DNA of 64,000 bases from Perognathus longimembris pacificus (GCF_023159225.1 NC_063168.1:42025562-42089561); one strand, 5' to 3'. Positions 44,755-56,699 are shown, counted from the first letter of the stretch. Notes: generated from the letters alone by a model not told the origin. Translations and numbers: made by a program.

Positions 44755-45735
44755 TAAGGAAAATTCAGTCTCTAGGAAGATAACATGATTTTGAACCTTT
44801 TGTTATCAAAGGAACACTAAGTCTCCCATCATAGGTGTATAGTACTCTCTTATAATGGAATGACATAATCTAAACTAGTTTACAGAGCACAATTAGTGTC
44901 CAAAGGTATCCATTGAGAAAATTGCACAAAATCATACCTGGGTGACTGTGTATGTTAAAGTCAACAGATCCTTCAGTTTTAATTATTCATAACCACTACT
45001 TGTAGGAATCACTACTAAAACAATCACACATTTTTGTTTATATTTCAGGTGACACACAGATTAAGTTCTCAATACATAATAGGGGAGAGTATGTATAAAA
45101 GTCAGGGCTTTCTATATACTTCTGAATTTCTTCTGACATTCTATTAAAAGATGAGACCCAGGAATTATAGAGGCAGTCTTCTAGGATGGAATTTTATTGC
45201 TTTCTTTCCTTTTTGTATGTTTATACTGCTGCTGGTGGTTTTTAAAGTGCATTTTTGCTTCTGACAATATATCTAACCCCTATTCTCTCCTCCTCTCTTT
45301 TCCTCTTCCCTTCTCTTGTGGCTCTATTAGAAATTAAATAGTGTGTAGATCAGTATAATTCCCCATACACTTGGGAAACAAAAGTAATAAAATGACAGCA
45401 AATTCAAAATCAGTTCCTGATAGAAGCTGTAAATAGATCCAGTTAAGAGCATCAATTTTGACTTAATAACTCTACTATACATATTACCTTCAGTTTTCCC
45501 AACTGATGATAGACTTCTTTTTCAAGGTTAAAATATGGCTTATTGTTTTTTGAAATTATGCCTGCTGTGTAACACTGGGCCCCAAAAGAGGGCAATCCCC
45601 CAACCACATCAGACAATGTGTTGCCTTTTCCTGACATAATCTGTGTTTGTTGTCTCTTCCTGAAGAATTATTACATCAAAAAAAGCACATAATGGCTATG
45701 TTTCTGGGTTAGAACAAATAACACGAACTGCATAA
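44755..45735. other. No recognised gene
   Basis: A roughly 1-kb unique-looking segment. The 61-codon minus frame at 45452-45637 has no homologue I recognise. Confidence 0.45.
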
Positions 45736-45737
45736 TC

Positions 45738-45832
45738 CATGTTACAGATGAAGAAGCTGAAGTTCAAGGACATCCAGTGAAGGTCACAGGAGTTAGGCAG
45801 AAACTCTACCCCAAAGTTCACTACTTCCTCAT
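45738..45832 (-). mobile_element. MIR-type SINE, antisense
   Basis: 'ccatgttacagatgaagaag', 'ctgaagttcaaggacatcca', 'gtgaaggtcacaggagttag' and 'gcagaaactc' follow the reverse MIR core ('ttacagatgaggaaactgag..aaggtcacacagctag'). Confidence 0.75.
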
Positions 45833-45834
45833 GT

Positions 45835-47440
45835 CCCTGAACTGGCCTTGCCTCACATGTGCTTATCATAGAAGGAAATATAAAAAGAGAACTAGAAATG
45901 TAATATTTGAGTATTTTTTTTATAGATTTTACTTATTTTCATAGCCTTTGATATTTAGTGGTTTGAAAAGCAATCATTTATCTCTATTGAATAATGGCTA
46001 TCATTGTGAATATATACTTTTGGAATCAAGATTTGGAAAGAAGATTATTTGACTTGAAGCATACAAAATATATTACCTAGACTGTATGCACAAGTTAATT
46101 TCTTTGTAGACAAATCCATGTAATTTGACTTGAGTTTTTTTTTTTCTGTTTTGCTTTTCACTTTTGGGAATCTTACTTTACCAGATAGTTTTTATACAGT
46201 CCATATTATCTCCATATAAATACACAGTTTTATGCAGAGATTATATCAGCTTCACATTCTCATGTATGTACTAATTGCATATAAAATTGAGCAACATAAT
46301 CATCTCTTGTTTAAAGTTCTATGTCAGATACACTGAGGGGAAATCTTGCCCTCAGATGCTGACAACATTATTTAGAAAGAAAGTACTTTTCTGGACATAT
46401 GAAACTTATTTATAACCATTGTCTAGCTTTTTTTTTAATCACTGTGTTTGTCAGGAATCAGTGGGTTTATAATTTCATCAAATTCATTGTGTCTTTAGGT
46501 TTCTTTTAGCAAATGATTTAAAATTCAAAGCAATGAGAATCTACAATATAAAATAGATGTGTTCAGAAATCTGAGCAGCTGATAGATGTAATTCAACCTA
46601 TCAGTATATGTGTTGCTAAATCTGATTTGGAAAAAAATCCAAATCCCAAATAATGCAGGAAAACAAGATGTGTCTGAAAAATGATTTATTGATTAAGACT
46701 TAAATAGGTACTAACATTAATTTCTTAGTTGTCCCATAAAATATATTCATTAATGATAAAAGATATAAACTTTTCCTCTTTAGAGATAAATATAATTTCT
46801 GATTTTTCCTGTATATGCTTTCCCAAATAAGAGTATTGCACATTAAAATTCAAAACTCCTATTTCACTACAGAAGTTTCGCTTTCAATCTGGGCTTCATT
46901 ACGTTGGTCACCAAAGACTGGAGCCAAACTAGCATGCTTGAATATAGGAAAAATGCAGTGACTACAGTCAAAGATTTCATATTTTAAACAAGCAACAGCC
47001 AACTGAAATTCCTTTGCGATAAATTAGAAGTGTTCCTCTTACAGGCTTCTGGAAAACATTTTCCAGTTCAGATATTTTTATTTCCATTTGAAGCTATCAT
47101 TATGCTTCTTGAAAATAGACCTAGAGAAATTGGTAGGCTTCCCATGTTGCAAATTCGTCTGTGACTCTGAGCTCCATACTGAAAAGTTGTGTATAAGCAT
47201 GCAAGTAGAACAGAAGTACTACAAATCAAAAGAATGAGAAAATAAACTTGTACTCCATAAAAAAGTTGTATATACTGGAAAATTTCTAGAGATTTTCAAA
47301 ATTGTATTGACCACTATGTGCCAAAGTCAGAGTTAAGTAGCCTATGTTTGAACTTCTACTGTAATTGATATTATAATTTTATGGATAATATTAAGAATAA
47401 CCTTCACATAAATATTCTGGCATGATTACTAATTATGCAT
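45835..47440. other. No recognised gene
   Basis: About 1.6 kb, AT-rich, no repeat recognised. Confidence 0.45.
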
Positions 47441-47447
47441 TCCTGAT

Positions 47448-47783
47448 TTGAATAATGCATTCTTAAATATCAACTATGTGGACACAAAAGGGGGACTCCA
47501 GCAAGATGGACATTTTATACATAATCAGATATCATATGAAAACTCATGGGGCTCAGGGATGCTGAAAACTATCCATAAAACAGAGATTGGATTAAAGAGG
47601 ATAATGGAAAGAGAAAGTGGAGGAACAGCTGAAAGAGATTTTAAGAGACCTCTATATTCTGTAAGGAGTTTCTATTTTATTCCAAAGTCACAAAGGAAAA
47701 GAAAGACATATTTACAAAAGAGAACCATATTATTTAATAGGACAGGGAGATATAAGCAAAATAAAACAAATGAGAAGGGTTAA
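47448..47783 (+). other. 111-codon open frame of unknown status
   Basis: The open frame opens with ATGAATAATGCATTC and ends TAA. It is rich in Lys, Arg, Asn and Gly, with a basic end (SQRKRKTYLQKR). It has no domain I recognise, no signal peptide or membrane segment, and no Kozak context or promoter. It does not overlap a recognised repeat. A chance frame in AT/purine-rich DNA is the likeliest reading. Confidence 0.12.
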
Positions 47784-47879
47784 TTATACTTTTTATGATC
47801 ATTTTCAACAATTTATGAAAAAGAAAATTATAAGCATTTGAACTAAGGCAATGGCTTTGAAGGGCTGAGAGTTGATGTG

Positions 47880-47998
47880 TTGATCATGTGCCTGTAAAAC
47901 CCATGCCTATAACCCTGATATTTGACAATTGAAACAGGAGGATTACAAGTTAGGCTACATAGCAAGACCTTGGCTCAAAAAAAAAAACACCAAAAAAC
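47880..47998 (+). mobile_element. B1/7SL-like SINE monomer
   Basis: 'catgcctataaccctgatat', 'gaaacaggaggattacaagt', 'aggctacatagcaagacctt' and 'ggctcaaaaaaaaaaac' match a B1-type monomer with an A-tail. Confidence 0.7.
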
Positions 47999-47999
47999 A

Positions 48000-48435
48000 A
48001 ATGGAGAACACATTCAAACAATATAAAAAAGACAAATTACAGACCTATACATATTTCATTACATATTTTGAAAGTACTTGATCAGCTTTCATGTAAAATG
48101 TAGTGAAATAATTGGACTTTTACAAAGCAGAGTATAAGGTACAATTTCAACATTTTATTTTAATAAAGTATTATTGTGAGAAAGTGTATGTGAAATATAT
48201 TTTACCATCTTAACTACTTTTAAAAACATTATTTAGTATATTGAGTATATTCATAATATTGAGAAAGTGCAGACATACGTCATCAAACTAAAAGGAACAG
48301 AGCTGGTTGAGGAATCAGACAAACATTAAACAACATGAAATATTGTTAGATTCCAGTAGTGTAGCACTAAATGATTGTACATTTTGGTGTATTAAATTTT
48401 CATAGTTTCTAAGCCAATTACCATGAATATGATGT
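48000..48435. other. No recognised feature
   Basis: AT-rich sequence. Confidence 0.4.
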
Positions 48436-48439
48436 TTTG

Positions 48440-48560
48440 CTGTTGAAGAAATTTAATCTCCTATAGTTCTTGAGGTCAGCAGTTCAAAATTAGCAACACT
48501 GGCAGTACCACAATCCTCTGAGGTCCTAACATCTAAGCAGAAGATAGAGCTACCTAACAT
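48440..48560 (-). mobile_element. Possible ancient LTR-type repeat, antisense
   Basis: 'atctcctatagttcttgagg' and 'tcagcagttcaaaattagca' recall the antisense motif ('..tctcacagttctggaggt.. gaagtcc..') of old LTR elements. Weak. Confidence 0.35.
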
Positions 48561-48569
48561 GCAATAATT

Positions 48570-49050
48570 ACATTGTTTTATATTAATATATGCAAAATCT
48601 ATATGTATGTAAATGTACATGAAAGTAATATTGTATATGTACATACATACATGTATTCCTGGATTTTGCCAGATTCTTCTCAGATAACATCTACATACTA
48701 CCAATTATATGTTGAAACTCACAGGAGAGTATTGTAGAGATTCTTCAAGCTCTTTCTCTTTGGATACTCACTCTTTGTATGCAATCTCTTCTTCTGTGAG
48801 GAGATTGCCTCAAAGGTTATTTCTCAGGAAATGTTCCAATCCCTTTCAGCAATAGTTACATACGTACACATGATTTGGCTAACACAAAATCTTTAACCCC
48901 ATTGTAAATACTCTGAAAACCTGATCTTTTTAGATAATGGGAGTAGAAAGTAAATAACATCATAAGATCCTTAGTTAATCATTTTTCTCTAGAGTAGCTT
49001 TTCACAAGGGCAACAGAATAGCAAATACTTTATCTGAACATTAACAATAG
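48570..49050. other. No recognised feature
   Basis: It includes a TACATACATACATG stretch near 48640. No gene. Confidence 0.4.
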
Positions 49051-49057
49051 TAGATGT

Positions 49058-49345
49058 GACTTTGAGGGAGGGGGGTGCTTAGGTCCTAAAGGTGGAGCCT
49101 TAAAGAATGCAATTCAAAAGAGATCCCAGAGAAGTTCTTTGCCCACCTACCATGTGATGTCACAGGTGATTCCATCTGTGAACCCCAAATCCAGAAAATG
49201 AGAAGAAAATGAATATAAATATACCAGGGTCTTGTTCTTGTCTTTAATTGACCACAGAATTGTGGAAAATAAATCTCAGTTGTCTATAAGCCATCCACTC
49301 AATTTAAGGTATTCTATTATAATGGCCCAAATAAAACACTTTATG
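49058..49345 (+). mobile_element. MLT1-type MaLR LTR
   Basis: 'gctctgcc'-type head lost. Then 'ggtgcttaggtcctaaaggt', 'ggagccttaaagaatgcaat', 'gagatcccagagaagttctt', 'ctaccatgtgatgtcacag', 'tgaccacagaattgtggaaa', 'ataaatctcagttgtctata' and 'ataatggcccaaataaaaca' follow MLT1 in order. Confidence 0.82.
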
Positions 49346-49349
49346 ATAA

Positions 49350-49610
49350 ACTATATCTTAACAAATGAAGCTGCTAAGAAAATAAAATGTTTAATAAATA
49401 CAAGTTAATCTTTCCAAACATTGTTTAATGTATAAACAGTCAGTTATTTCTCACTTTTTCAGGGATCAGATTTAGGATCTAATTGCTCCTCACATAGAAA
49501 TACCAAAATTTGCTGATCTTCAGGTCTCTTTATTAAATGGGCTAGTATTTGCATACAAACTCTCATGTGCTTTAAACCATTTCACCCTTACATATAAAAC
49601 CTAATTGCTA
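49350..49610. other. No recognised feature
   Basis: A short AT-rich spacer between two LTR remnants. Confidence 0.4.
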
Positions 49611-49614
49611 ATCT

Positions 49615-49935
49615 GGATCTTGTATGTTATCTCAGAGTCCCTGTGTTGAAGCTTTGGTCCCTCAGAATTGAAAGATGGGAAATTTTAAGGGGCTTGGGAG
49701 GGCTAGTGGAAGAAGATTAGGTCATGGATGCATGACATAAGAGATAGAAGGAACTAACTGCCCATCTTTTTGTTTTTCACTTTTTTGCTACAGTGTGGTG
49801 AAAAGTTTTTCCCACCATGCATGTACCACCTCATATCAAGCTTAATGAGGCCAAGAACCATTGACTGAAAGTCTGAAATCTTTATGAGATGATTTTTTCT
49901 CATACTTGTTACAGTGAAGTAAAAATGATTGACAC
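49615..49935 (+). mobile_element. MaLR LTR
   Basis: 'ccctgtgttgaagctttggt', 'ccctcagaattgaaagatgg', 'ggaaattttaaggggcttgg', a middle with 'ttcccaccatgcatgtacca' and 'ccattgactgaaagtctgaa', and the end 'cttgttacagtgaagtaaaa' follow a rodent-type MaLR LTR. Confidence 0.75.
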
Positions 49936-49939
49936 CCCA

Positions 49940-50870
49940 AATAAAATGTTAATTCTACACATAATTGTACTTCAATACTGTTTATGGGTTAACAATGAGA
50001 AAAAAAATGTCCCTATGTTTGGCACAGACACAATTAAACATATTTTCTATTCATAGCTAATAGAATCTTCTCATGTAGAACCCAGAGTTACTTTGAGTAT
50101 TTTTTTTCCTTTTTTGTTGTCCTCCCTCTCTTTCTTCATCCCTTATTTTATGGAGCTTTTTATTCTTGCTCATTTAAGCCAGAGGAGATAAGGTGGTCAG
50201 AGTGACAGTTTGGGTGCTGCCTGCCTGGCAGGAAAATAGACAATGTTCCCATGTGAGCCCCTAGCTTATCAACTCTAGAAAAGTGATTACAAAATTGGGT
50301 TTAGGTTTGTTCGTGATTTAACTTGCAAATTGCCTTTTTGCCTCCCTGGGATTCTAGTAAGGTTATTAGAAGTAGAGTTGGATAATTCCCTCTTGTTATT
50401 CTCCTAAGGTTCTGACATTTGTTATATGCATCTTTTACTTTTTTAAACAAAAGAATCTTGGAAAATATCATTGAACTATTTGGGTTATTTTTGCTTGCAC
50501 ATTCCTTGTTCAGATTCTTAAGACAATTGTTTTAACATATATATTTGGAAATCAGACATTAATAGAAATAGAAATAAGGTTGACATTATGAGAACAAGCT
50601 TGCACATGCACGACAACAGCATAGAAAAGAACACAAAAGTTGCTATATAAGACCTATAAAAAGATATGAGAACATGGAATTACAATTCTAGGCATCAAGT
50701 ATGAAGTGACATTTGAACTGGGCCTTGAAGCTAATAGACCTAATAGAAGTAACTAAGGAACAGAGCCAACAAGAAATGCTCTGAGCAGAGAAATAGTCAT
50801 GGGAAGAACAGGATTGGGACTCAGACTACAGAGTTATGATGCTGGCTTTGAGATGCCAAAACTCTGTGAC
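49940..50870. other. No recognised gene
   Basis: A segment with slightly higher G+C around 50150-50290 but no frame, splice pattern or repeat I can name. Confidence 0.45.
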
Positions 50871-50874
50871 AAAG

Positions 50875-51250
50875 TTCTTAAAAAAATTGCTGTAAAGGTG
50901 ATATATAGAGGGTTATAGTTACATATGTAGGGTAATGAGTACATTTCTTGTCCAACGTTGTTACCCTCTTCCTTGTTTTTCTCTTACTATACCACCCCTT
51001 CCAAACCCTCTTGCCCCCAACCCAAGTAGTAAAGTTCATTGCCTACATATTCTCTTGTGAGTATAGCTGTTGCATCGGCTTACCCTTTGTCCTTTGTCTC
51101 ACCATTTTGTTGTTGTTCCCTTTCCCTTCCCCAATTCCGAAGAAGGTATATACAAGTCACAGGGTACCAAAGTAAAAAACAGTGACAACTGGGGATAACC
51201 CATAGGGGAAAAAAAAGAAAAAAATAACTTTGCACAGTAGATTAAAAACA
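50875..51250 (-). mobile_element. L1 3' UTR, minus strand (cluster copy 1)
   Basis: 'attgctgtaaaggtgatata', 'agggtaatgagtacatttct', 'cctttcccttccccaattcc' and 'cagtgacaactggggataac' match the L1 UTR family. Confidence 0.87.
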
Positions 51251-51259
51251 ACAAAGAAA

Positions 51260-51821
51260 AACTTTTGAACAGTGTTACCCCTTCTTTCATTTTCTCCTGC
51301 TTCTCCCAGATTCTCCTTCTTCCCAAGTTGTGAAGTTCACTTCCAATATAGTATCTAGAGGATCACTGTTGCATTGGTTCACCCTTTGCCCCCTCTTCTT
51401 TGATTCCCCTTAACTTTCCCAAATCACATAAATTTATATACAAATTCTTACACTGTGAACATGACAATGAATATAACACCGGTGCTCCCGTTGCAGTGGT
51501 ACCATGGAAGTTATTTGAGATACAGATTTTTAAAATGCTTAGATTAACATATACATAATATCCAGGGTTTTAAAATCAAATGCAGTGACAACAGGGGTAA
51601 AACCACAGGGAAGAAAAACAAAACAAAAAGGAAAAATTTCACATCGTACATTGAAAATAAAAACAACAATGTTAATCCACTTATTTTCATAAGTTGGAGT
51701 TCATTTCTCTTAACATCATCTTATGTGATTATATGGACATAGCTATTGAGCTACTGTGGTCATCTGCTAGGACTATCCCAGATATGTACTAATTATTACC
51801 AATAAGGGAAACCATAGAGCC
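51260..51821 (-). mobile_element. L1 3' UTR, minus strand (cluster copy 2, variant middle)
   Basis: A second UTR starts at 'cttctttcattttctcctgc' and carries a ~100-bp middle not seen in other copies here ('cggtgctcccgttgcagtgg'). It continues to 'tgatcc'-poor upper UTR 'ctattgagctactgtggtca' and ends beside the ORF2-proximal 'aattattaccaataaggg'. Confidence 0.78.
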
Positions 51822-52080
51822 TATGGAGAACATCAAATTGGTAAGAAAAAAGTAAAAGGAGAACCAATGTGACAGCAATACTTACCAAATAATATGCTGT
51901 AAACTAATTGTACAACTGGGGGTGAGGGGTGGAAAGGAGAGAAGGCTGGCGAAAACTGAGGGAGGAGGTAACAAGTTTGATAAGGAATGTACCTACTGCC
52001 TTACATATGATGAAACTGTAAACCCTCTATAAATCACTATGAAAATAATTTTTTTAACTTAAAAATTATTTTTAAATATG
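51822..52080 (+). mobile_element. L1 3' UTR, plus strand (cluster copy 3)
   Basis: 'gagaacatcaaattggtaag', 'gacagcaatacttaccaaat', 'tgagggaggaggtaacaagt', 'ctactgccttacatatgatg', then an A/T-rich end. It is joined head-to-head to the minus-strand copy. Confidence 0.85.
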
Positions 52081-52164
52081 CTTAGATTAGTTCCTGATGC
52101 ATAGGAAGTACCTATGGGACTGAGGGGTTGAGATTTTTCTTTTGGCCTCAATTAATTAAAACCT

Positions 52165-52242
52165 GGTAACTAGAGTCACCATTCAAGTGGTAGAATGTGT
52201 GCCAGTCTTGCAGAACCTTGTGTTCAATCCCCATCAACACAT
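52165..52242 (+). mobile_element. ID-type SINE fragment
   Basis: 'caccattcaagtggtagaat' followed by 'gttcaatccccatcaac' (B-box-like) and then a CA repeat. Confidence 0.5.
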
Positions 52243-52288
52243 ACACACACACACACACACACACACCACAACATGTAACACACACACA
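52243..52288. repeat. (AC)n microsatellite at a SINE 3' end
   Basis: An AC tract with one short interruption. Confidence 0.93.
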
Positions 52289-52289
52289 A

Positions 52290-53955
52290 GAGAAGCAGCC
52301 AAGATGGAGCTGTTATTTCATTGGCTTGACTTGAATATAGCAATGACAAAGTTACATTAGTGTTTAAAATATAGTCTTTGGGACTTGTATTAGTGGCATA
52401 GTCAACTCAAATCCTAGAAATAGGAGTCTGACATAGGAAAATCAAGTATTTGGCTCCTGCCTGAACAACATACAAAGACCCCGGTACAAAACTGAACCAA
52501 ACCAAGCATCATCATCACACCACGAAAATAAATAATTATTGGGAATATGAAGCATGAATAGGAGTGGGGAAAAGATTACTAATAAGTGAAATGTTTGTGG
52601 AAAACATGGAACACATAGAGCAGATATAGAGGAAATAAATATGAGTTAACAAATGAGTTTATGGGAAGAAAAATCTCAGAATTTAAAATAGCAAGGGTAA
52701 TAATAAAATCCTTTAACATTCATTTAAAATATTTTTCCATTCTTGCTGTATTCCAACAATTATTCCTTTTCCATTGTAAGAATCAAGCAAAGTATGTTTA
52801 TGAACCCAGTAGAATTATTTTGGTGTATTTTCACAACTGTTACATTCCCCATTTGATCATATGTGGTGTATAAAATAGTTTGCTGTCTAGTTGAATTTTC
52901 ATTTCCTTGATTGTTGGCATCATATATTCCATAATTGCTCTAATAAAGTAAGCAACTTTTCATTTGTAAACAAGTTGCAAGTTAGACACGTCTTTGCTAT
53001 ACATTATTTGAATATACTGCACTATGTAGATATCCAACTATATCAGACCTGCAGTGAAGTAGTTGTTCTAATCTTCAGTTTGAGTTGTTTTGCCAGGAGC
53101 CATGTTCCTTGAAAACTTTAGGATGTGTATGTTTGGTGCTGTAAATTTACTTCAAACTCGCTAAAAAGTATCTGCTTCTTAATTCTTCATTATTAAATAC
53201 ATGGCCTTAAAATACTTTTAACATTAACATACAACAAGAGGAAAGAAATAGAAATAGATTTCATGTGCAGATGGTACCTTGCTATTTATCACTGAGATAC
53301 ACACAATTATCCTGGAAATATTGAGATTAATAGGTCTGTTTAGTAAAAGAGCTAATTGTGAGAGGCATTGGGATAAATCTGAGCTATTTTCCATATCAAA
53401 GTTTTCTCTAGAGCAATTAAATTTTCTATAGAGCTATAATCAACTTACCAAGGCCAGAACTTTTCCTATTTTCCTAGAATTTTAGGTTGCTTCATTTTAT
53501 TATAATCTGATTACTATGGGATTGTGAGGTTACATGTAGAAAAACCTAGAGGATAACATTGTCTAAGGAATGCCAATTACTTGAACATTTTCAGAAGTTC
53601 AGTTTTTCATTTACACTCGAGTCTTCTCTCATCTAGACTTCAGAGCCTAATCCTACCCAGCATGTTTTGGTAGTGGTTTCCAATTAATGAATATTCATGA
53701 ACAAAACCATTTGAAAAGGCTTGGATTTTTACCATGCTGATAACTGAGGGATTTGTATCAGCATCCTTAAGTCAACATGGAGTAAACAAAGCCTGGCAAA
53801 AAAGTCTAATGGCAATGGCATAGGCTATGAGACTCCAGGATATAGTTGAATAATTGAAAACCAGGAGACCCAATTTAGACCACACATATGTAAAAAACTT
53901 CCTGGTCACTCAGTAATTCTTCAATTTTGGACAATTGATTGTAAGCCCAGTTTTC
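52290..53955. other. No recognised gene; possible B1-like remnant near 52385-52510
   Basis: A weak B1-like pattern ('tgcctgaacaacatacaaag', 'acccc') lies near 52460. Otherwise AT-rich. The frames at 52661-52873 and 52891-53112 have no recognised homologue. Confidence 0.4.
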
Positions 53956-53962
53956 TGTTTTC

Positions 53963-54060
53963 TTTTTTTTTTTTTGGGGGGGGGGGGTTGGTTGTGAGGC
54001 TTGAACTCTGGGCCTGGGAACTTCAGCTCAAGACTAGTGTTCTACCATTTGAGCCACAGC
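53963..54060 (-). mobile_element. Truncated SINE right half with T13-G12 tail
   Basis: T13 then G12 (53976-53987), 'gaggcttgaactctgggcct', 'ctagtgttctaccatttgag' and 'ccacagcac'. Only the shared right-half module is present. A partial duplicate ('aatttgagccaaaacacaca') follows. Confidence 0.8.
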
Positions 54061-54114
54061 ACACACAATTTGAGCCAAAACACACAATTTTTTTTGCCAG
54101 TAATTAAAAAAAAA

Positions 54115-54745
54115 TAAAGCAGTACAAAACAACAGACTCTTTTCCTCTCAATAGATTCAGACATGCTATGAATCTGTCATCTCATCATGCAAGTTTCCAA
54201 AATTTTTACTCTGTATGTTTAACATGAATTTGTATATTCATGGACAGTAGCAAAACACTTAGGGATAATTATCCACTAGACACTGAACAAGTAAATATTT
54301 TTGTAAGTAGTTATATATTAAATGTGTTAGTTTTTTATTCCACATAAACTCTCATAAATGGTATTATAACTTGGAAGAGAAAATACATCAACCAATGATG
54401 ACTGTAATTTCTGACAATACTTTACAAAAACCAGTGCTGCTCTAGATATGCTTTATGGATTGTGCTTTGCTAAGAATCCACGGATTCTACCAGTGCAATT
54501 CAGGAGTGAAGATCCTAGATGCCGAAATACTCAATTGTCCATATAAATATTCCCAGAATATATTTCAACTTCTATTGGAATTAATGTAATGAGACAAGAA
54601 AAATAAACAAAAGTAAACAAGGCCTAATTTAAGTAAAGACTAATTGAAACCTGGAAGGAGAAAGCAGGTTGTATATGCAGAGAAAGAAGATAGTCACAGT
54701 AAGATGCTACTTGCAGAGATCTTAATTTACATGATGCTTAAAACC
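54115..54745. other. No recognised feature
   Basis: AT-rich. A 7-bp-arm palindrome AGAATCCACGGATTCT lies near 54473. Confidence 0.4.
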
Positions 54746-54752
54746 AAGGCTT

Positions 54753-54860
54753 TTGCTGGTACCTGTGGCTCATACCTGTAATCCTAGCTACTCAGAAGGC
54801 TAAGATCAGGAGATCATTGTTTGAAGCCAGTCCATGCAGGAAAGCCCCAAAAAGAAAAGA
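54753..54860 (+). mobile_element. B1-like half of type B SINE
   Basis: 'tgctggtacctgtggctcat', 'acctgtaatcctagctactc', 'atcattgtttgaagccagtc', then an A-rich stretch. The ID-like half is absent. Confidence 0.88.
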
Positions 54861-54959
54861 AAAATAGGTTGGCAATAGTTTCCTTTCCTTAAATATTTAT
54901 TGTCATAGTAAAGAAGAAAAATAATCTGTTCTAAGAGGTGTTAATATATGAAATGTATG

Positions 54960-55026
54960 ATTGGGACTGGTGGCATAGCTCAAATGAAAGACCACTTCAT
55001 TCCTGGGTTCAATTCATCAGGCCCAA
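54960..55026 (+). mobile_element. Monomeric ID-type SINE
   Basis: 'gggactggtggcatagctca' and 'tgggttcaattcatcaggcc' (B-box-like), ending in an ATA repeat tail. Confidence 0.6.
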
Positions 55027-55063
<37 letters not shown>

Positions 55064-55064
55064 T
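55026..55064. repeat. (AAT)n microsatellite on a SINE tail
   Basis: About 12 ATA units directly after the ID-like monomer. Confidence 0.95.
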
Positions 55065-55069
55065 AAGAA

Positions 55070-55250
55070 TAGAACAAAACAAAGTAATAAAAAGAGTTAC
55101 CATTCTCTCTCAGTCATAAATATGCATTTGAAAATATTGAATATTAGTTATTTGGGAATTACAAAAATTACATATGAGGAATTGCACTGCAGATATTTTT
55201 TAACGCATATTTCAGAGTAGTGTGTTCAAAATAGTGCATTAAAATTTTAC
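55070..55250. other. No recognised feature
   Basis: AT-rich spacer. Confidence 0.4.
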
Positions 55251-55252
55251 CC

Positions 55253-55482
55253 TCTGGGAATATAGACTAGCGGCAAGAGTGCTTGCCTCATAAACATGAA
55301 ACCCTAGGTTCGATTTCTCAGCACCACATATATAGAAAAGGCCAGAAGTGGCGCTGTGACTCAAGTTGGCAGAGTGCTAGCCTTGAGCAAAAAGAAGCCA
55401 GGGACAGTGCTCTGGTCCTGACTTCAAGCCCCAGAACTGGCAAAAATAGATAAGTAAATAAATAAATAAAATAAAATCTTAC
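55253..55482 (+). mobile_element. ID-dimer SINE (type A)
   Basis: 'ctctgggaatatagactagc', B box GGTTCGATTTCTC, 'gtggcgctgtgactcaagtt', 'gaactggc' and an AAATA tail. The flanks 'aaaattttaccctctgg' and 'aaaatcttacccttgg' form the target-site duplication. Confidence 0.94.
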
Positions 55483-55489
55483 CCTTGGA

Positions 55490-55805
55490 TAAAACAATAA
55501 TTATTGGACAGTGTTTTATGAAGTGTTCTCATTGGCTGACACAAACGTGGCATTCAGTTTTTAGTTTTAGAATCTTCACAGAAGCCAATAATTCTGGATT
55601 TTTAGTTCCACTGATTTGTCTTAAAAGTAAATAAGTGAAATGGCCACAAAGCATATAAAGTGAAATCACACTGTACCTTAGGTGGATGGATTATGCTGGT
55701 ATTTGTGGTGTGAATATCAATATTTCTGACCTTTTCAGAGTGACACATTCCTTACCAAATATAAGTTACATACAACCCTACTCAAGTAATTATTTAACCT
55801 ATTAC
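55490..55805. other. No recognised feature
   Basis: Unique-looking sequence. Confidence 0.4.
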
Positions 55806-55810
55806 TGTCT

Positions 55811-55855
<45 letters not shown>
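55811..55855. repeat. (GT)n microsatellite
   Basis: About 22 pure GT units. Confidence 0.97.
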
Positions 55856-55857
<2 letters not shown>

Positions 55858-55859
55858 AA

Positions 55860-56690
55860 CTGTGTAGCTTGTTTCCTTCAAAGTACTCTGTCTCACAAAT
55901 AATAATGGATACTCCAATATCTGTGAAACTTAACCTCTTGTCTCTCTGCTATTAGACATTTCTGTAGTTAAGCTTACTGTGTTCTTTCATTGCCTGAAAA
56001 CTACCTTTACAATGTGTACTATTGCGTTTATAGGACTTACCTTGTCAATTCTAATTTTCTCAGGGATTATAATCATGCAGTTTTTGTTATCCAGTTATGG
56101 CAAAGTATTATTTCATAATTTTCATGGAATAAGTTAGAAATGATAACATAAAGTGGAATTTAAAATATACTACAGCAAAACTGATTCTAAAAATATTATG
56201 CAGAGTGAAAGAAGTTATAAAATATATTGTGTGATTTCAGTTAGATAAAATATCTAGAACAGCACATTATCCAGAACACAGCAAGAAAGTAGGTTATTTA
56301 AAAAATTAGGGTGTTGAGCAGCAATATGGAGATAAATTTTATTGTATACAAGTATGTTTTCAGAGAGATGAAAATATTCCAAAATTATATTATGATATTG
56401 GATTCTTTGCATAGTGAAGTATACTGAAAGACCACTGAATTTTGTGCTTTAAGTGGCTGAATTGTAAGTATACATGAATTATGTCTTAAAGCTGTTTTCA
56501 AAAGTTCTTTGCCATAGAGATGAGTTCTGTACCTTAAATTGTTGACTTTTATTTTCTTGCATCCACATTATACATTTCTTCATTTGTTCATTTTCACCAG
56601 TATTTCTAGCACTTAATCATTTCTTCCAGAGTTGAGTTCCAGAATCAATGTGAGAAAAATAGGCAGCAATTAGATTTTGTGTGCAACATA
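55860..56690. other. No recognised gene
   Basis: AT-rich sequence. Confidence 0.45.
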
Positions 56691-56699
56691 TTTTTGGCA

